Assembly (NCBI GenBank): GCA_028015205.1 | Contig: CM051511.1 | Span: forward strand, 38,341,204 to 38,405,203 | Source of the DNA: Mytilisepta virgata | Taxonomy: Eukaryota > Mollusca > Bivalvia > Mytilida > Mytilidae | Length of the DNA stretch: 64,000 nucleotides | Direction: 5' to 3' | Shown: piece by piece, positions 44,387-56,640 of the stretch | Position numbering within the stretch: the stretch's first letter is position 1 | Layout: each line of letters starts with the position of its first letter | Program-made: the position numbers and the translations under genes | The notes under the pieces: generated by a model | Database searches by the model: none | What the model saw: the letters and a program-made list of their open reading frames with translations, nothing else | What the model was told of the DNA's origin: nothing

Positions 44387-44779
44387 ATAGAATGCATTAG
44401 ATATTACAGCTGAACGGAAAATAACAAACAGCACGTGCTAATACCAATCTATTATGGTAAACGCCGATCTCCATCACTAAAATTTAACTTCGGCTCTCTG
44501 ATTAGCATTTTGCATGTATTTATTTCGCGATAATATGAATACAATTAGTTTACCTACATTTGAAAATTGTGATACAAATTGACCCAAATTTAACAATTTT
44601 ATAAACATAATAACTGAGCTTGCAATTCGTAAATCCAAAATCTACAATTCACAACCGAACAATGGTATTCAAATTTCAAGTTTTACTGTACATTTGATGA
44701 TTATCTTTTTAACTTGGTAAGTATGATTTAAACCTTATATTTGAGTTATAGTACCATTAAAGGTTTCGTGAAAGAAGTA
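44387..44779. other. Spacer, nothing recognised
   Basis: AT-rich, no supported feature. Confidence 0.4.
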
Positions 44780-45180
44780 GTGTCGTTTCCCCTTTCATTT
44801 ATTTCACTTCTAGGGCCATTTTCAGAAGGTCGCTTACAGCCTTTTAAAATCGGTGGAGGCATAGCCCGGTATTTGATAGCTAAAGATTTGCTAATAATAA
44901 CTAACAAATATGTTACTAAATAATTTTTCTGTATCGCTTTGGAAGACAGTTTTAACACAAATGTGCGAACTTAAGACAATTTTCAACGTGAAGGACACAC
45001 CAAACAAAAACCATTTGCTTGCTGGAAGTGATTTTATGTATCCTTTTCCATATAATAGAAGAATAATTTGTGTTCTGAATGTTCGTCTTGGCAGTATTCC
45101 AAATATTGTTAGAAATTGACCAAAATCGCCTACATGTATATAATAAACTAAGTATGTTGCGAAACAGCTCAGGCGACAAT
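44780..45180 (-). repeat. Repeat family F, copy 1
   Basis: 'gatttgctaataataactaa', 'gacagttttaacacaa', 'cttggcagtattccaaata' and 'gaccaaaatcgcctaca' match copy 2 at 48100-48480 in order. On the minus strand each copy holds an open frame (44891-45271 here) with shared residues such as GDFGQF and FGILPR. No known domain recognised. Confidence 0.6.
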
Positions 45181-45916
45181 AGATAACAAGAAAAATAAAT
45201 GGAAATGGTGAGCTGTCAAAAAGGCGTAAAACGACTAAAATGTGTGAAATACACAAGTCGAACAAAACCAAATATAAAATCCAATATGGTCTTGATCACG
45301 AGCATGTAAAAAATAAAAATAAAAAGGTGTTGACTCTTTGAAACCCAGAGTCTCATGTAAAAAATAAAAATAAAAAGGTGTTGACTCTTTGAAACCCAGA
45401 GTCTCATGTAAAAAATAAAAATAAAACGGTGTTGACTCTTGAAACCCAGAGTCTCATGTAAAAAATAAAAATGAAAAGGTGTTGACTCTTTGAAACCCAG
45501 AGTCTCATGTAAAAAATAAAAATAAAAAGGTGTTGACTCTTTGAAACCCAGAGTCTCATGTAAAAAATAAAAATAAAAAGGTGTTGACTCTTTGAAACCC
45601 AGAGGGAGTCTCTGGGTTTCAAAGAGTCAGCTCCGGGTTTCAAAGAGTCAACACCTTTTTATTTTTATTTTTTACATGAGTCTCGCTCTGGGTTTCAAAG
45701 AGTCAACACCGGGTTTCAAAGAGTCAACACCTTTTTATTTTTATTTTTTACATGCTCGTGATCAAGACCATATTGGTTGAAACGTTGGGTATTTTCAACT
45801 TTTTAGTTTGTTGTTTTTTTACAATTTTATATTTGGTTTTGTTCGACTTCTGTATTTCACACATTTTAGTCGTTTTATGCCCCTTATGACAGCTCCATTT
45901 ATTTTTCTTGTTATCT
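45181..45916. mobile_element. 735-bp foldback element with 51-bp internal tandem repeats
   Basis: The left arm (45181-45305) reads 'gataacaagaaaaataaatg', 'aaacgactaaaatgtgtgaa' and 'ttgatcacgagcatg'. The right arm (about 45750-45916) is its mirror, ending 'tttcttgttatc'. Inside, about six 51-base units with core 'aggtgttgactctttgaaac' run left to right, followed by inverted partial units. The right arm has about 50 extra bases near 45778. No protein gene; the minus-strand frame repeats a 17-residue unit because 51 is divisible by 3. Confidence 0.8.
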
Positions 45917-48099
45917 ACATGTATATACACGACTTTTGCATGTGAAAATTTGAACTTATTAATGATTACGCGTACATTTTTTGTTTGTTAACTTAAAAAT
46001 GAATTGCATACAATCGTTAACGATAAAAGTAGGTAGATATTTAAAATTATTAATTCAATGAATGAAACAAATACAGGAAATATGACCCTATTCTTTAATA
46101 AACCTTTTGTATAGAAAAGACACAGAAATACGCTAAAGCGTCAGTTGGTTTTCTTATAGTGCCAACATAAGATTATATCTGTAGGAAATTGCTTAAAATG
46201 GCTTAATGGCGTTAGGTATATATTTACATTTACCTTTAGCACGAATTTATTTTCAATAATTAATGACAAAAGCTAAAAACGGTATATGAAGGCTATTAAA
46301 GTGTATGACCAAATACATCGTCCTGTATAATTAATGTGTACTGTAAGTTCATACATGTATTATCTTCTTGCTCATGGATCAAAACAATTAAGTTACTCTT
46401 ATGTTGAAAATTATTGCGTGCATTAATTATATACAAAAAATGTTCATAAACGTGATTTGTGACCACGTTTTAACAAAACATAAATAAATAAATTGGGATT
46501 TAATTATTAACGTTGCTCATGCTATTGTGTACACATATGTATTTTACTTAAATAAAAGCAAAATGAACGCATTGATTTACATATGTATTTCTGGTACTTA
46601 CTCTCTCTTAAATGATTATATGAAATATTTCGAACATTGTAAAGGAGTGGACATTATCAAAATTGCCACTTGCAAATTTTGCACGCCATTCCCCAATATC
46701 CATCGCAAATATTTTGTACTTTGTCTTTTTTAGTTTTCTTTGGATTATAGTATTTACAACGATGATACTCTTTTCCAAAAATGTTTATTCAAACGTCGTG
46801 ATATAAATATAATTTGCAAGTACACAAAAGATTTGAATCAGAATTGGTTTCGAGAACAGAACTATATTAATCATTATCTACATGTATATTCCAGTACTTG
46901 TTAAGGTCTTAATTTACTTTAGTTAAACCTATAAATTCAATACCGATATTTGTTACTTCACTGCAATCAATCGGTATCAATAATTAAACACCCTCAAAGA
47001 TGCAAAACTTTTCTTGTGTTTTGTGCTTTTTAAATTATGCACGAGAATAATTCTATCTGAATCTTCCCTATATTACATGATGCCAATATATTTCTCCTAT
47101 CGTGCCTGTCTTCCTACTTGTATCTTCATCTGAATTACATTTTTACAAAAGTTTTTTTTCTATCTTTTACACAAACCTACCATTGATGACTAAATCCGTC
47201 TAGTCCGATACAGTACATTGTATATAAAACGGTATTCTCTATTTAGCCTGGCAATAACTTGATTTTCAGATGCATGCGTTAAAATTTTACATACTAGTAG
47301 GTATTTTTTAATTGTGTAAAACGTAGTCTAACCCTAAGGGAATGTAGACTTTATTATATTATATTTTTAGGTCTTTCGTTTAGTTTCGTAAACTTTAGTG
47401 ACGTTAATTCCTGATGAAGAGTAATTAAGAAAAGTGCATTGTAAGATACGATATATTTTTTTGGGTGAAAAACAACTACTCTTACAAGAGTACTCAGAAC
47501 TGACAATAACTGGAGTATTTGTTGTTTGCAGTCGTAGGTTTATTAATAGGCTATCGAAATGGTTTTATAGGGCAAACCATGCGTCGGTTTTAGCCAAATT
47601 ATTCTTGAGAAGCTAAGTTTTTACAAGGGTTACTACAGAGGAGAGAAGAAATTAACACTTTTGTTTTTCTAGATATATGAATATACCAGCATCTTAAATT
47701 TTATCTACACAAACAAACTTGAAATTACAGAGACAACTGAAACATCGACTACTTCACACCTAAACATTTTACTTGATGTCAATAAGCGATTTAATCCAAA
47801 CTTTATGACAAATGAAATGTTCAAGACTTTAAAATTTTGAAAATTCCTTTTTTTTTTTTTGGCAATGACGTCGACACACTAACATTTTTCCAGGATTTGA
47901 TACGTGCAATTAGAAGTTGATTTGCTTCTATTTCTATATTTCTAACCGGATGAACATTTCTAAGACCGAATTACCCTGAGACTTTGTTAATATCGCCACT
48001 CTAAATATTTCAAGCTCGTCATTGTTATTTCTCTGACTTTTAAAAGAAGTAGGGCAATTTCCCCCTGCATTTATTTGACTATTAGTTTTGACTATTTGT
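45917..48099. other. Spacer, nothing recognised
   Basis: AT-rich sequence with short unrecognised frames. Confidence 0.4.
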
Positions 48100-48468
48100 T
48101 TTCAAAAAGTAAGCTAAAACCTTTCAAAATCTCTGGAGGCACAGCCTGGTATGTGGTCTGTAAAGATTTGCTAATAATAACTAACAAGTAAGTTACTAAA
48201 AAAATTTCTACATACCTCAATATTGCTTCGGGAGACAGTTTTAAGACTTTGCCAAAGTAACGCCTTTTAAAAGTTTTTCAACTTGAAGGAAACCCAGAAC
48301 CAAAAAGAATTTTTGGCTGTAAGTTTGATAATGTATCTCCTTTTATATGACAGTAGAATGGTTTTGGTTCTCAATTTCCCTCTTGGCAATATTCCAAACA
48401 GTGATGCAAATTGACCAAAATCTCCTATATACACGACCAGTAGAAAACTTAACTTAAGATTAAAAAAG

Positions 48469-48503
<35 letters not shown>

Positions 48504-48565
48504 TAATGAGTCAAACAAATACACGGAGAGTGGCCCTAATCCTTTCGTTTTCACAACCAACACTA
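48100..48565 (-). repeat. Repeat family F, copy 2
   Basis: 'ggaggcacagcctggtatgt', 'gatttgctaataataactaa', 'cttggcaatattccaaaca' and 'gaccaaaatctcctata' match copy 1. A poly-A run (about 48473-48500) interrupts the 5' side of the minus-strand frame 48267-48563. Confidence 0.6.
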
Positions 48566-49705
48566 GATATCGTTAGTTAGATTTCAGAAATTAAAGCATG
48601 TAAACCCTTAATGAACGTGAAACATCCTCAAAAGAGCTTTAAATATGTGCTCTGCCTTTGACCGATGAGATATCAATCCACATTTAAATTTTTGCTTTTA
48701 TTTAATTTTTATTCATTTTTTTTTTGCTACTTGTTCTCTGTGTAATTGTTCTCGATCAATTGTTGTTGTTGAATTGTGACGTGACAGACTTTTGCTTTGT
48801 CTTTTTAAATACTAAATACATGAATTTTGTATATGTAATAAAGGTTCTTTTCTCCAGTCTGTATCATCTACCCTGTACCGCATAGCTAATCCCGTATCGC
48901 ACCCCTTTCGGAACTTCTCATATGTTACTAACCGGCACTCCTCGGTTATTATTGTCAGTCGCATATATATATCTATTTCCCCAGGAAAAAAAAACGCATG
49001 TTCTTCATCGTTTCGACCCCAAGAACTGCTGAAGAGATAATTTAATCAAAATATGTACATAATTAGTGAAGCAAAATTGGTACCCGTCGAATATGTGGAG
49101 TTTATATGTATATAGGAATCCCTCTGTTTGTCTGCCCGTCTGTGGAATTTCAGTTTGGTCCATAATGTTTGAATAGATGATACTTGGTAACATTGTCCAC
49201 ATTGTATACAAATGAGATCAGATTGCAGTATCAAGATCATAATCAAGGTCTTCGTGAAACTTGGTTAAACTTGACAAACAATATTGGGAAGATGGGTTGT
49301 ATTCTACAGGTGGGAAGAGTTCACTATATCATTAGTGAATACATTTAAATACATCAAAAACAATTGTCCCAAAATGCTCTTATACATGTGAATGTGTGAA
49401 CTGTTGGTCAATTCATAGCTCTATATTGAGCATGTCATAAGGTTATTTCGATGTGGATATATCGTTTAGTATGAAAGATTCCGAATTTTTATATGCCTAT
49501 CATGAAACAGATTAATCAAATCAGGAAGTCTATGAAAACAAAAACAATTCCAAGTCACCTGGAAAACTACAGGAAAATCATCATATTCTTGTCTACAAGG
49601 GTTAAACCCTAGCTTATTCTTATATTTCGGGACGGTTTTAATGAACGATAAATCCCAGACCTATTATATATCCTGAATCTGAATCTATTAAAATATAAGA
49701 TAAAC
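48566..49705. other. Spacer, nothing recognised
   Basis: AT-rich, no supported feature. Confidence 0.4.
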
Positions 49706-49832
49706 AGAATAATACATGGCAAAATCCGTATCGCATGCTGTATCACCACTAGACCAATATCAGCCCTCCGGACTGATATTGTTTCCTCGTGGTGATACAT
49801 CATGCGATACGGATTTTTCCATGTATTATTCT
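49706..49832. repeat. 127-bp near-perfect hairpin
   Basis: The left arm is 'agaataatacatggcaaaat', 'ccgtatcgcatgctgtatca', 'ccactagaccaatatcag'. The right arm mirrors it and ends 'ccatgtattattct'. The centre is 'ccctccgga' between 'caatatcag' and 'ctgatattg'. The stem is about 55 base pairs with few mismatches. Confidence 0.9.
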
Positions 49833-50823
49833 ATATATAGCACAAGTTTGAATTATGACGCATACGTATATCCTCGCTTTGACAAATCTTATCTCGTCAG
49901 CCATTTCGTATATGGTTCGTACAATCTACAAAATGTAGTACATATATCGTGCAAAATGTTGGTTCACATTCATTGCATAGAAATGAAACAGTCCCTAAAT
50001 TTGTTCTATTTTGTTTAATTGTATATATATTCACCACAGAAAATGCCAAGGACCGTGGATGATGTTTTCTATTAGACATTTAATTATCATCTTCAGTGAA
50101 AACGCATATCCCTGATTTTTGTTTGTCAGAAAAACGTGTTCTGCCTTTAAAACACGTTTTAACATTTCATCGTCTAAATGTAAGAATAATTTTGTTAATC
50201 CCATTTAGCAGTGGGTTTTATTTGTTGAGACTTGTTTTCACAACTTTTCAAATTAGAACTACGTAAATTGAATACAAATGGCTTTATTGCAATTATGCAA
50301 ATACTGAAAACTAATATGAAACTTCAAAGAAATAATCTAATGCACGTGATTCTCTTTGAACATGTCTTTATAGAATTAATACTAATTACTTTACGGGTAC
50401 AATGCAAAATTCTACAAAAATGATCAAATCATTTGGTTTATTGTAAAATTGTGTAATTTTCAATTTTCTAATCACGAAATACTCAAAAGTGTTTATCTTG
50501 CAACATAAAAGTTACATATCGATATTAATTACTATAATCAGGTGATTGTTTTTGTTATGAAGTATTAGAAGCTCTTTTAATAACTGCATAAACGTGAAAT
50601 AATTTTTTCTGGAAATAGTCTTTCTTAACTTGTCTCCCTTTGATAATTTACCTCATAATCTAAAACATAATCCGGAATATTTTACGGGTGTAAGTGCCTT
50701 TATTCAACATCAGTTAGTATTATGACTCTAAGAGTTATCTTTCTTACTAGTATATAAAATGTATTAGTGTTTATTGCTCATTCTGTTTGTTGTTAATTAT
50801 TTACGTGTTGCCTGGATGTGTAA
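49833..50823. other. Spacer, nothing recognised
   Basis: AT-rich, no supported feature. Confidence 0.4.
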
Positions 50824-51205
50824 AATAACAATCCAAAGATACTAATATTAGATATAGTAAATTTATACTATGCTGAATACGACGCATTTCAAGGAGTTAC
50901 CTCTCATCAGCAGCATTAAAACCGAAACATTTGGAAGACCAAAAACCAAACTTATATTAAACAAGAAGTACTCAACCAAAAATACCGAAATAATAAGCCA
51001 AATTTTCAGCTAAGGAGATCTACCATGTGCAATACAAGGAATGAACCCTTAGTATTTCTATTATTTTTGAATTTTGCTAAATACTGGTAATTTCTGTAAC
51101 AAATCAATGAATAATCATGTCAGACAAGTCTGACGACTGGGTTGGCGAATACCCTCGGGGACCTCGGGTCCACCAGCAGAGGCATCATCTCAGGGCAGCA
51201 GGAGT
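50824..51205 (-). repeat. Repeat family E, inverted copy
   Basis: The reverse complement gives 'gatgcctctgctggtggacc', 'tccccgagggtattcgccaa' and 'ggtaactccttgaaatgcgt', collinear with 43919-44386. It holds one end block (50824-50910) rather than two. Confidence 0.75.
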
Positions 51206-52129
51206 CATAATAATATATATCGTAAATTACAGCACTTAGTCGTTGAAAGTTTTGTACATTTTATTATTCCCTTCCTTTAAAAATTTTTCAGATAAACTGC
51301 ATAACATATGTACAGGTCCATAGTTGCAACTTGGAAACATAACCAACAAGCAGATATGATAGACTCCGCGACTGGCAAAGCGAGCACGGAGTTTTTAAAA
51401 ACGACTTTGACGTTGTATGTCTGTGCCTCCGACTACTATTTTAAACAAATAACATGTATTTAAAATTATTCTTGTTGGTAAGGGATAAATCATAATTAAA
51501 TAAATCATAATTATCTAAAACCGTGAGAAATATGCAAACTAACAGAGTGCTAATTAATTTGAAATGTTCAGATTTGTTAAAACATCTTTTAACAAATAAA
51601 ATACTTTGAATATCTAGACTAATTGTAAAAATAATCATTATCCTAACTTGGAAAAATCTCAAGGTAAAACTTTACAAACTGAAAATCAAAAATACGCAAA
51701 AAATTATTTAACTCTATGTTGTCGATTGAAACAAAATAAATATCAAAGAAATGTTTAAAAGGTCTAGCTTAAAAGCTTTAGGAGGAGATGATTATTGAAA
51801 ACAGGCACCCCATTTTTCCCGTCTGACAAACTATGCTCTGGATTTATGAAACAGAATGTTTATGATCATATTGAATATGTGCAGGTGTGCGTTTTTTCCA
51901 GATTGCCTATGTTGTGGAACTTTATAATTTTGTACTCCTGCTGAGGGATATTTGTGAATTTTTTTCCTTACGATCAAATGCAGCTAGTTTATTTGTACTG
52001 AAGACTTAAATGGCGAAAATCAAAACAATAATAAAAAAAAGTTTTTTTTCAGAACATAAACAAATTCCAACAAAGCACCAGGACTAACTTTGTAAATTAC
52101 TCAGGGAAGAAATAAAATATACATCATAC
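51206..52129. other. Spacer with a possible repeat at 51358-51445
   Basis: The segment 'actccgcgactggcaaagcg' plus 'agcacggagttttt' is GC-richer than its surroundings and looks like a dispersed repeat end, but no second copy is in the window. Confidence 0.3.
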
Positions 52130-53130
52130 TATATCCTAAATCGGATCGACAGAAAAAGCAATACTATATCCTAAATCGGATCGACAGAAAAAGCAATCTG
52201 ACTTTATGTCATTCGTTCATTGTTATTTAATCCTTTCCGACAGAATACCATAAAATAAAACATTCAACAGACGTAGACATGACTACGTAATGAGTGCCTG
52301 TCAATTCAAGATGATTCTGACAGTGATTAGAAAAGTAGGTAAAATAAGGAATAAGTTGGTCTGACAGAAGGCCCAAGAAATAAACAGAGCGTTATCACAT
52401 TAGTTTACATTTGTACATAAAAGTAGGCAATATTAGGAATAGGTTAGTCTGACAGAACGTCCAAGAAGTAAAAATAGTGTCAATACATTGGTTTACATAA
52501 AGTAAACATAGTTTTAACACATCTGTTTACATGTACCTTATAAAAGTAGGCAAGATCATGAATAAAGTTGTCTGGCAGAACATCGAAGAAGTAAACATAG
52601 TGTTAACACATTGGTTTACGTGTACCCTAGAAAAGTAGGCAAGATTGGGACTAAATTAGTCTGACAGAACGTCCAAGAAGTAAACCTTAGAAAAGTAAGA
52701 TAGATTAGGAATAAGTTAGTCTGACAGAACATCCAAGAAGTAAACATAGCGTTTACACATTGGGTTAAATTTACTTTAGAAAAGTAAGATTAGGAATATT
52801 GTAGACTGACAGAACATCCAAGAAGTAAATAGAGCATGAAAACGTGTGTTTACGTGTACCTTAGAAAAGTAGGTAAGATTAGGAATAAGTTGGCCCGACA
52901 GAACGTCCAAGAAGTAAATAGAGCATGAATACGTGTGTTTACGTGTACCTTAGAAAAGTAGGCAAGATTAGGAATATGCTAGTCTGACAGAACGCCCAAG
53001 AAGTAAACAGAACGTTAACATACATTGGTTTACATGTACCTTAGAAAAGTAATAACGATTAGGAATAAATTAGTCTATCAAACGTCCAAGAAGTAAACAG
53101 AGCGTTAATACATAGGTTACATGTACCTTT
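52130..53130 (+). repeat. Tandem array, about 9 copies of a ~90-bp unit
   Basis: It opens with two copies of a 36-base block ('actatatcctaaatcggatc', 52128-52200). From about 52325 an imperfect ~90-base unit follows, with anchors 'gaaaagtaggcaagatta', 'agtctgacagaacgtccaag' and 'aagtaaacagagcg'. The unit length varies from about 62 to 122. Confidence 0.8.
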
Positions 53131-54130
53131 GTTTTTTGACAATGATTTTTCTACGTGTACTTTCAACTTTTTCCATTTAGAGATATATTGATTAAACATA
53201 CAAAATACTTGTTATTAAAAGAAGAGGCTAAGATGCCGTTACAGTGGTCGCTCTCCAAACCGCCATGTGGAGAGGGATTAGGATAAGTTGAGATAACTTG
53301 TTTCCCAATCGACTACTAATAAATAATTTTAAACTAACTAAAACAATTTTTAGTATAGACCAATTATACAAAAACCTTTCTGTACTAGACGAAAACCAAT
53401 TAAGCATTACAACACTATGAAGTCTCCAAATATGTACCCGTTTCCCTTCATGCGATTTCACACCTATGCTTCTTAAAGCATCACCACCAGGCAGGGTAAT
53501 AGTTAAAGGACAACAAGGGTCCTAAAGCATAACAATGTCTTATATATCTCTGGGATATCGTTTTAAACTGGCTCGTTAAAGCCTTACTCTATAGATTGAA
53601 CAATCGTAAATGACAATACTTGAACTGAAAAAGTAAGCAAGAAAAATATTACATTTACAATATATATTGTAGATTAATTACTACTCAGTAAAGAATTAAG
53701 TGACCTTTTATGCAGAATATAGAATAATCTACTGCGTTTCTCATATACTTCAGCAACTGATTTCTTGATGAAAAGCTCCGGACTTAATTACTTATTCTGT
53801 ACAAAATATACGTTTGAAATAACAATTCGGTACGTCTTGAAAGTCAACATGGACCACACTTTCGAAAACAGAACTTATTCTGACGTCAAATATGATGCAA
53901 AAATCAATGCACACAAAAATAGGAAAATCAGGTGTTGTAAAATGCTTTTTGTCTGCACAAGACACTACACTGGGTGCCTGATTAAAGAGATTGGTATTGA
54001 CAATTCAATTGGCAACCCCTCGTACTATGATACGATTGGAAGATATTATCAATAACCCTATTTATTCCCGCCCTTCAGCGAAGCGTACGTACGTTGATAA
54101 TGTCCAGGATAATCTCAGTAAACCTGGATG
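53131..54130. other. Spacer, nothing recognised
   Basis: It contains a 77-codon minus frame (53228-53461) and a 96-codon plus frame (53765-54055); neither resembles a known family. Confidence 0.4.
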
Positions 54131-54610
54131 TAGAAAGATGAAACTTGGGTCATTGATTGCACTGTGTGTGGGGACTGTGCCTCAGTAATTTGGAATACGG
54201 AACTGAAAGTTGGCACAGTAATTGCCCTGCCAATGTAGATTGTGCCAAAGGTTTTGGAATTCGAATAGCGCCCTTGGGGACCGGGCTACACGCGCATCCT
54301 AAGGGTACATTATTCCTTTGTCACGCAAATCCTCTAAGGTTATTTGGAATACAGAACTGTAATTTGGCTCAGAAATTGCCCTGCCAATGTTGATTGTGCC
54401 AAAGGCTTTGGAATTTGAATAGCGCCGCTGGGTGCCGAGCTACACAAGTTACCGTAGGATACATTATTCCTTTGTCACGCAACTCCTCTCACGTTATTCG
54501 GAAACGTAACTGACAAATGAACAACCACAAGCATAACAAATAAACACTGAAAACAACTGAAAGTTGGCTCGGTAATTGTACCATTAATGTAGATTGTGAT
54601 AAAGGTTCCG
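54131..54610 (+). repeat. Tandem array, ~156-bp unit, with a small insertion
   Basis: 'aattgccctgccaatgt' recurs at 54220 and 54376, and 'cattattcctttgtcacgca' at about 54307 and 54461. A third unit resumes after a ~45-base family D fragment at 54513-54558. Confidence 0.75.
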
Positions 54611-55135
54611 GAATTGTTTAAAGATGCAGTTCAAACTTTGGTTAATTTCCTGGAAGTCTCAAAGACCATTATTTTTTAAATTTTTGACAAGAAACCATGT
54701 ATTTTCTGGAGCACATCAGCAATAACACATGTTGGGATCATCTAGATGTCCAAAATATGTAATTCCAACTTCGGTAAATTTCCTGGAAGTTTCTAAGGTT
54801 ATTATTTTGGGAATTTTACTTAGGAATGATCAGGATCATTTGGAATTCAAAAACATGTGATTTAAATTTGGTAAATTTCTCTTAAAGACCCAAAATCTTG
54901 TTTATTTGTGATTTGTACTTAGCAACCATATATATTTAGAATCACTATAACAGCACTAGTTTAGATTGTATGGACTTCAAAAATATGTATTTCCAAGTTC
55001 GCTTAACTTCCTGAAAATATCTAAGCCTATTATTTTTGGAATTTTACTTAGCACTATAGATATTTTTGGATCATATTAGGGTAACTAATCTGGATCAGTT
55101 GAATTAAAAAAATATGTCCAATTTTAATAGATTTC
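54611..55135 (+). repeat. Degenerate tandem array, ~130-bp unit
   Basis: The anchors 'aatttcctggaagt' (54643, 54775) and 'cttcctgaaaatatct' (about 55008), with 'ttttggaattttacttag' (54815, 55034), define roughly four diverged copies. Confidence 0.6.
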
Positions 55136-55401
55136 CTGAAAGAAAGCGGGGCTGTCTCGACTAGTTCTATTCTATCTTCCTTTGGTATTGCCCCAGTAGA
55201 GGCAATTGACATAAAGTAACTATCAAGGACGATTAGAAGAAGTATGTTCTTTATTGTATTTCCGATACAATGTGTTTTATTTGTTATAGTAAAAACATTT
55301 TTTTCAAAGCGGAAAACTGTCATCTAAATATATTGGTGAAAAATCATGTGATTTACTCATTGGAAATTAAAATATCTTTTGTTTTATTCGGTAAAATAAA
55401 A

Positions 55402-55530
55402 CATTTATAGCAGGGCAGTAGGGGAAATATGAAGATTTATTCACATCTCAATATCATATTCCCCTCGGGCAATATGATATTTTTCATGTGAATAAATCTT
55501 CGTATTTCCCCTACTACCATGAAATAAATG
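55402..55530. repeat. 129-bp near-perfect hairpin
   Basis: The left arm is 'catttatagcagggcagtag', 'gggaaatatgaagatttatt', 'cacatctcaatatcatattc'. The right arm mirrors it and ends 'ctactaccatgaaataaatg'. The centre is 'cccctcgggc'. The inner 'caatatca' stem and C-rich loop resemble the hairpin at 49706-49832. Confidence 0.88.
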
Positions 55531-55955
55531 TATATTGATTGATAAGTAACATGCGATACACAGAAAAAAGTCAAGATTATTTGTAGACATTTCATTGGAT
55601 TCACATTATTTAGTAATTTAAGTCATATCATGCACATATATTTTATTACTCCCCAGGTATAATCTAATCCGTTAACAAGTTACCGAATTTGTTTTTATGC
55701 CATTTTAACAGAAACGAGTAAGAATATGAGCAGGGATACTGACAAAAAATAACTTTCTACTTCATTATTCTTATAAAATGCACCTTTGAAGTCTCATGAA
55801 GTTACAAGTGCTTAATATTCAGTACACTGTATTATATTATTCATTATATATTATGTACATGATATCGAAAGGAGAACGAAGTCGTATTACTTGTTTGATA
55901 AAAATATTCAATTTCAAGGAATAAAAAACACAAAATTAAGCTATATTTCCGAAAT
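55531..55955. other. Spacer, nothing recognised
   Basis: AT-rich, no supported feature. Confidence 0.4.
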
Positions 55956-56640
55956 ATTTGTCAAAATCAAAATGTTAAAACCTTATTCCGCATCTACATT
56001 CATGTACAGTATTTGACAATATTGTATAGAAATTTAAAACATAAAATGAAAAATGAATAAGGAGTCAGTCACAAGCTTAAATTTCCAATTTTCGAAATTC
56101 GACCCCTATCGGCCCGAATTTTTTAAAATCAAAATGCTAAAACCTTATTGTGCATAAACATACAGTATGTGGCAGTACTATATAGAAATTAAAAGCAAAA
56201 AATGAAAAATGAATCAGGAGTTGAAAGTGACAAGCTTAGATTTCAAATTTTCAGAAAATCAAAATTCTAAAACCTTATTGCGCATCGACATATAGTGTTT
56301 GACAATACTGTATAGAGATTAAATGCATGAAGTTAGAAATGAATGAGGATTTCAGGTCACAAGCTTAAATTTCCAATTTTCGAAATTCGACCACTGCGGG
56401 TCCCAAATTTTGAACATCAAAATTATAAAACCTTATTGCACATCTACATACAGTGTATGACAAAACTGTATAGAAATTAAAAGCATAAAATGAAAAATGT
56501 ATGGAGTTTAGGTCACAAGTTTAAATTCCTATTTTCGAAATTCGACCCAGTCGGGCCCCAATTTTCTAAAATATTCTTGCGCATCTACATACAGTTTGTG
56601 ACAATACTGTATAGAAAAGCATAAAGTGAAAAATGAACGA
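55956..56640 (+). repeat. Satellite 1, first array (~160-bp unit)
   Basis: The anchor 'taaaaccttatt' falls at about 55978, 56140, 56270 and 56428, with 'cacaagcttaaatttccaat' and 'caatactgtatagaaatta' in each unit. The array ends near 'ctggagacaaggttatctaa'. Confidence 0.85.

Noticed and set aside
52320..53130. Regularly spaced short cores resembling a CRISPR array
   Set aside because: The spacing varies, the intervening sequence is also repeated, no cas genes are present, and the genome is eukaryotic. It is a degenerate satellite.
53228..53461. 77-codon minus-strand frame
   Set aside because: No recognised domain, no repeats and no gene context. The length is compatible with chance.
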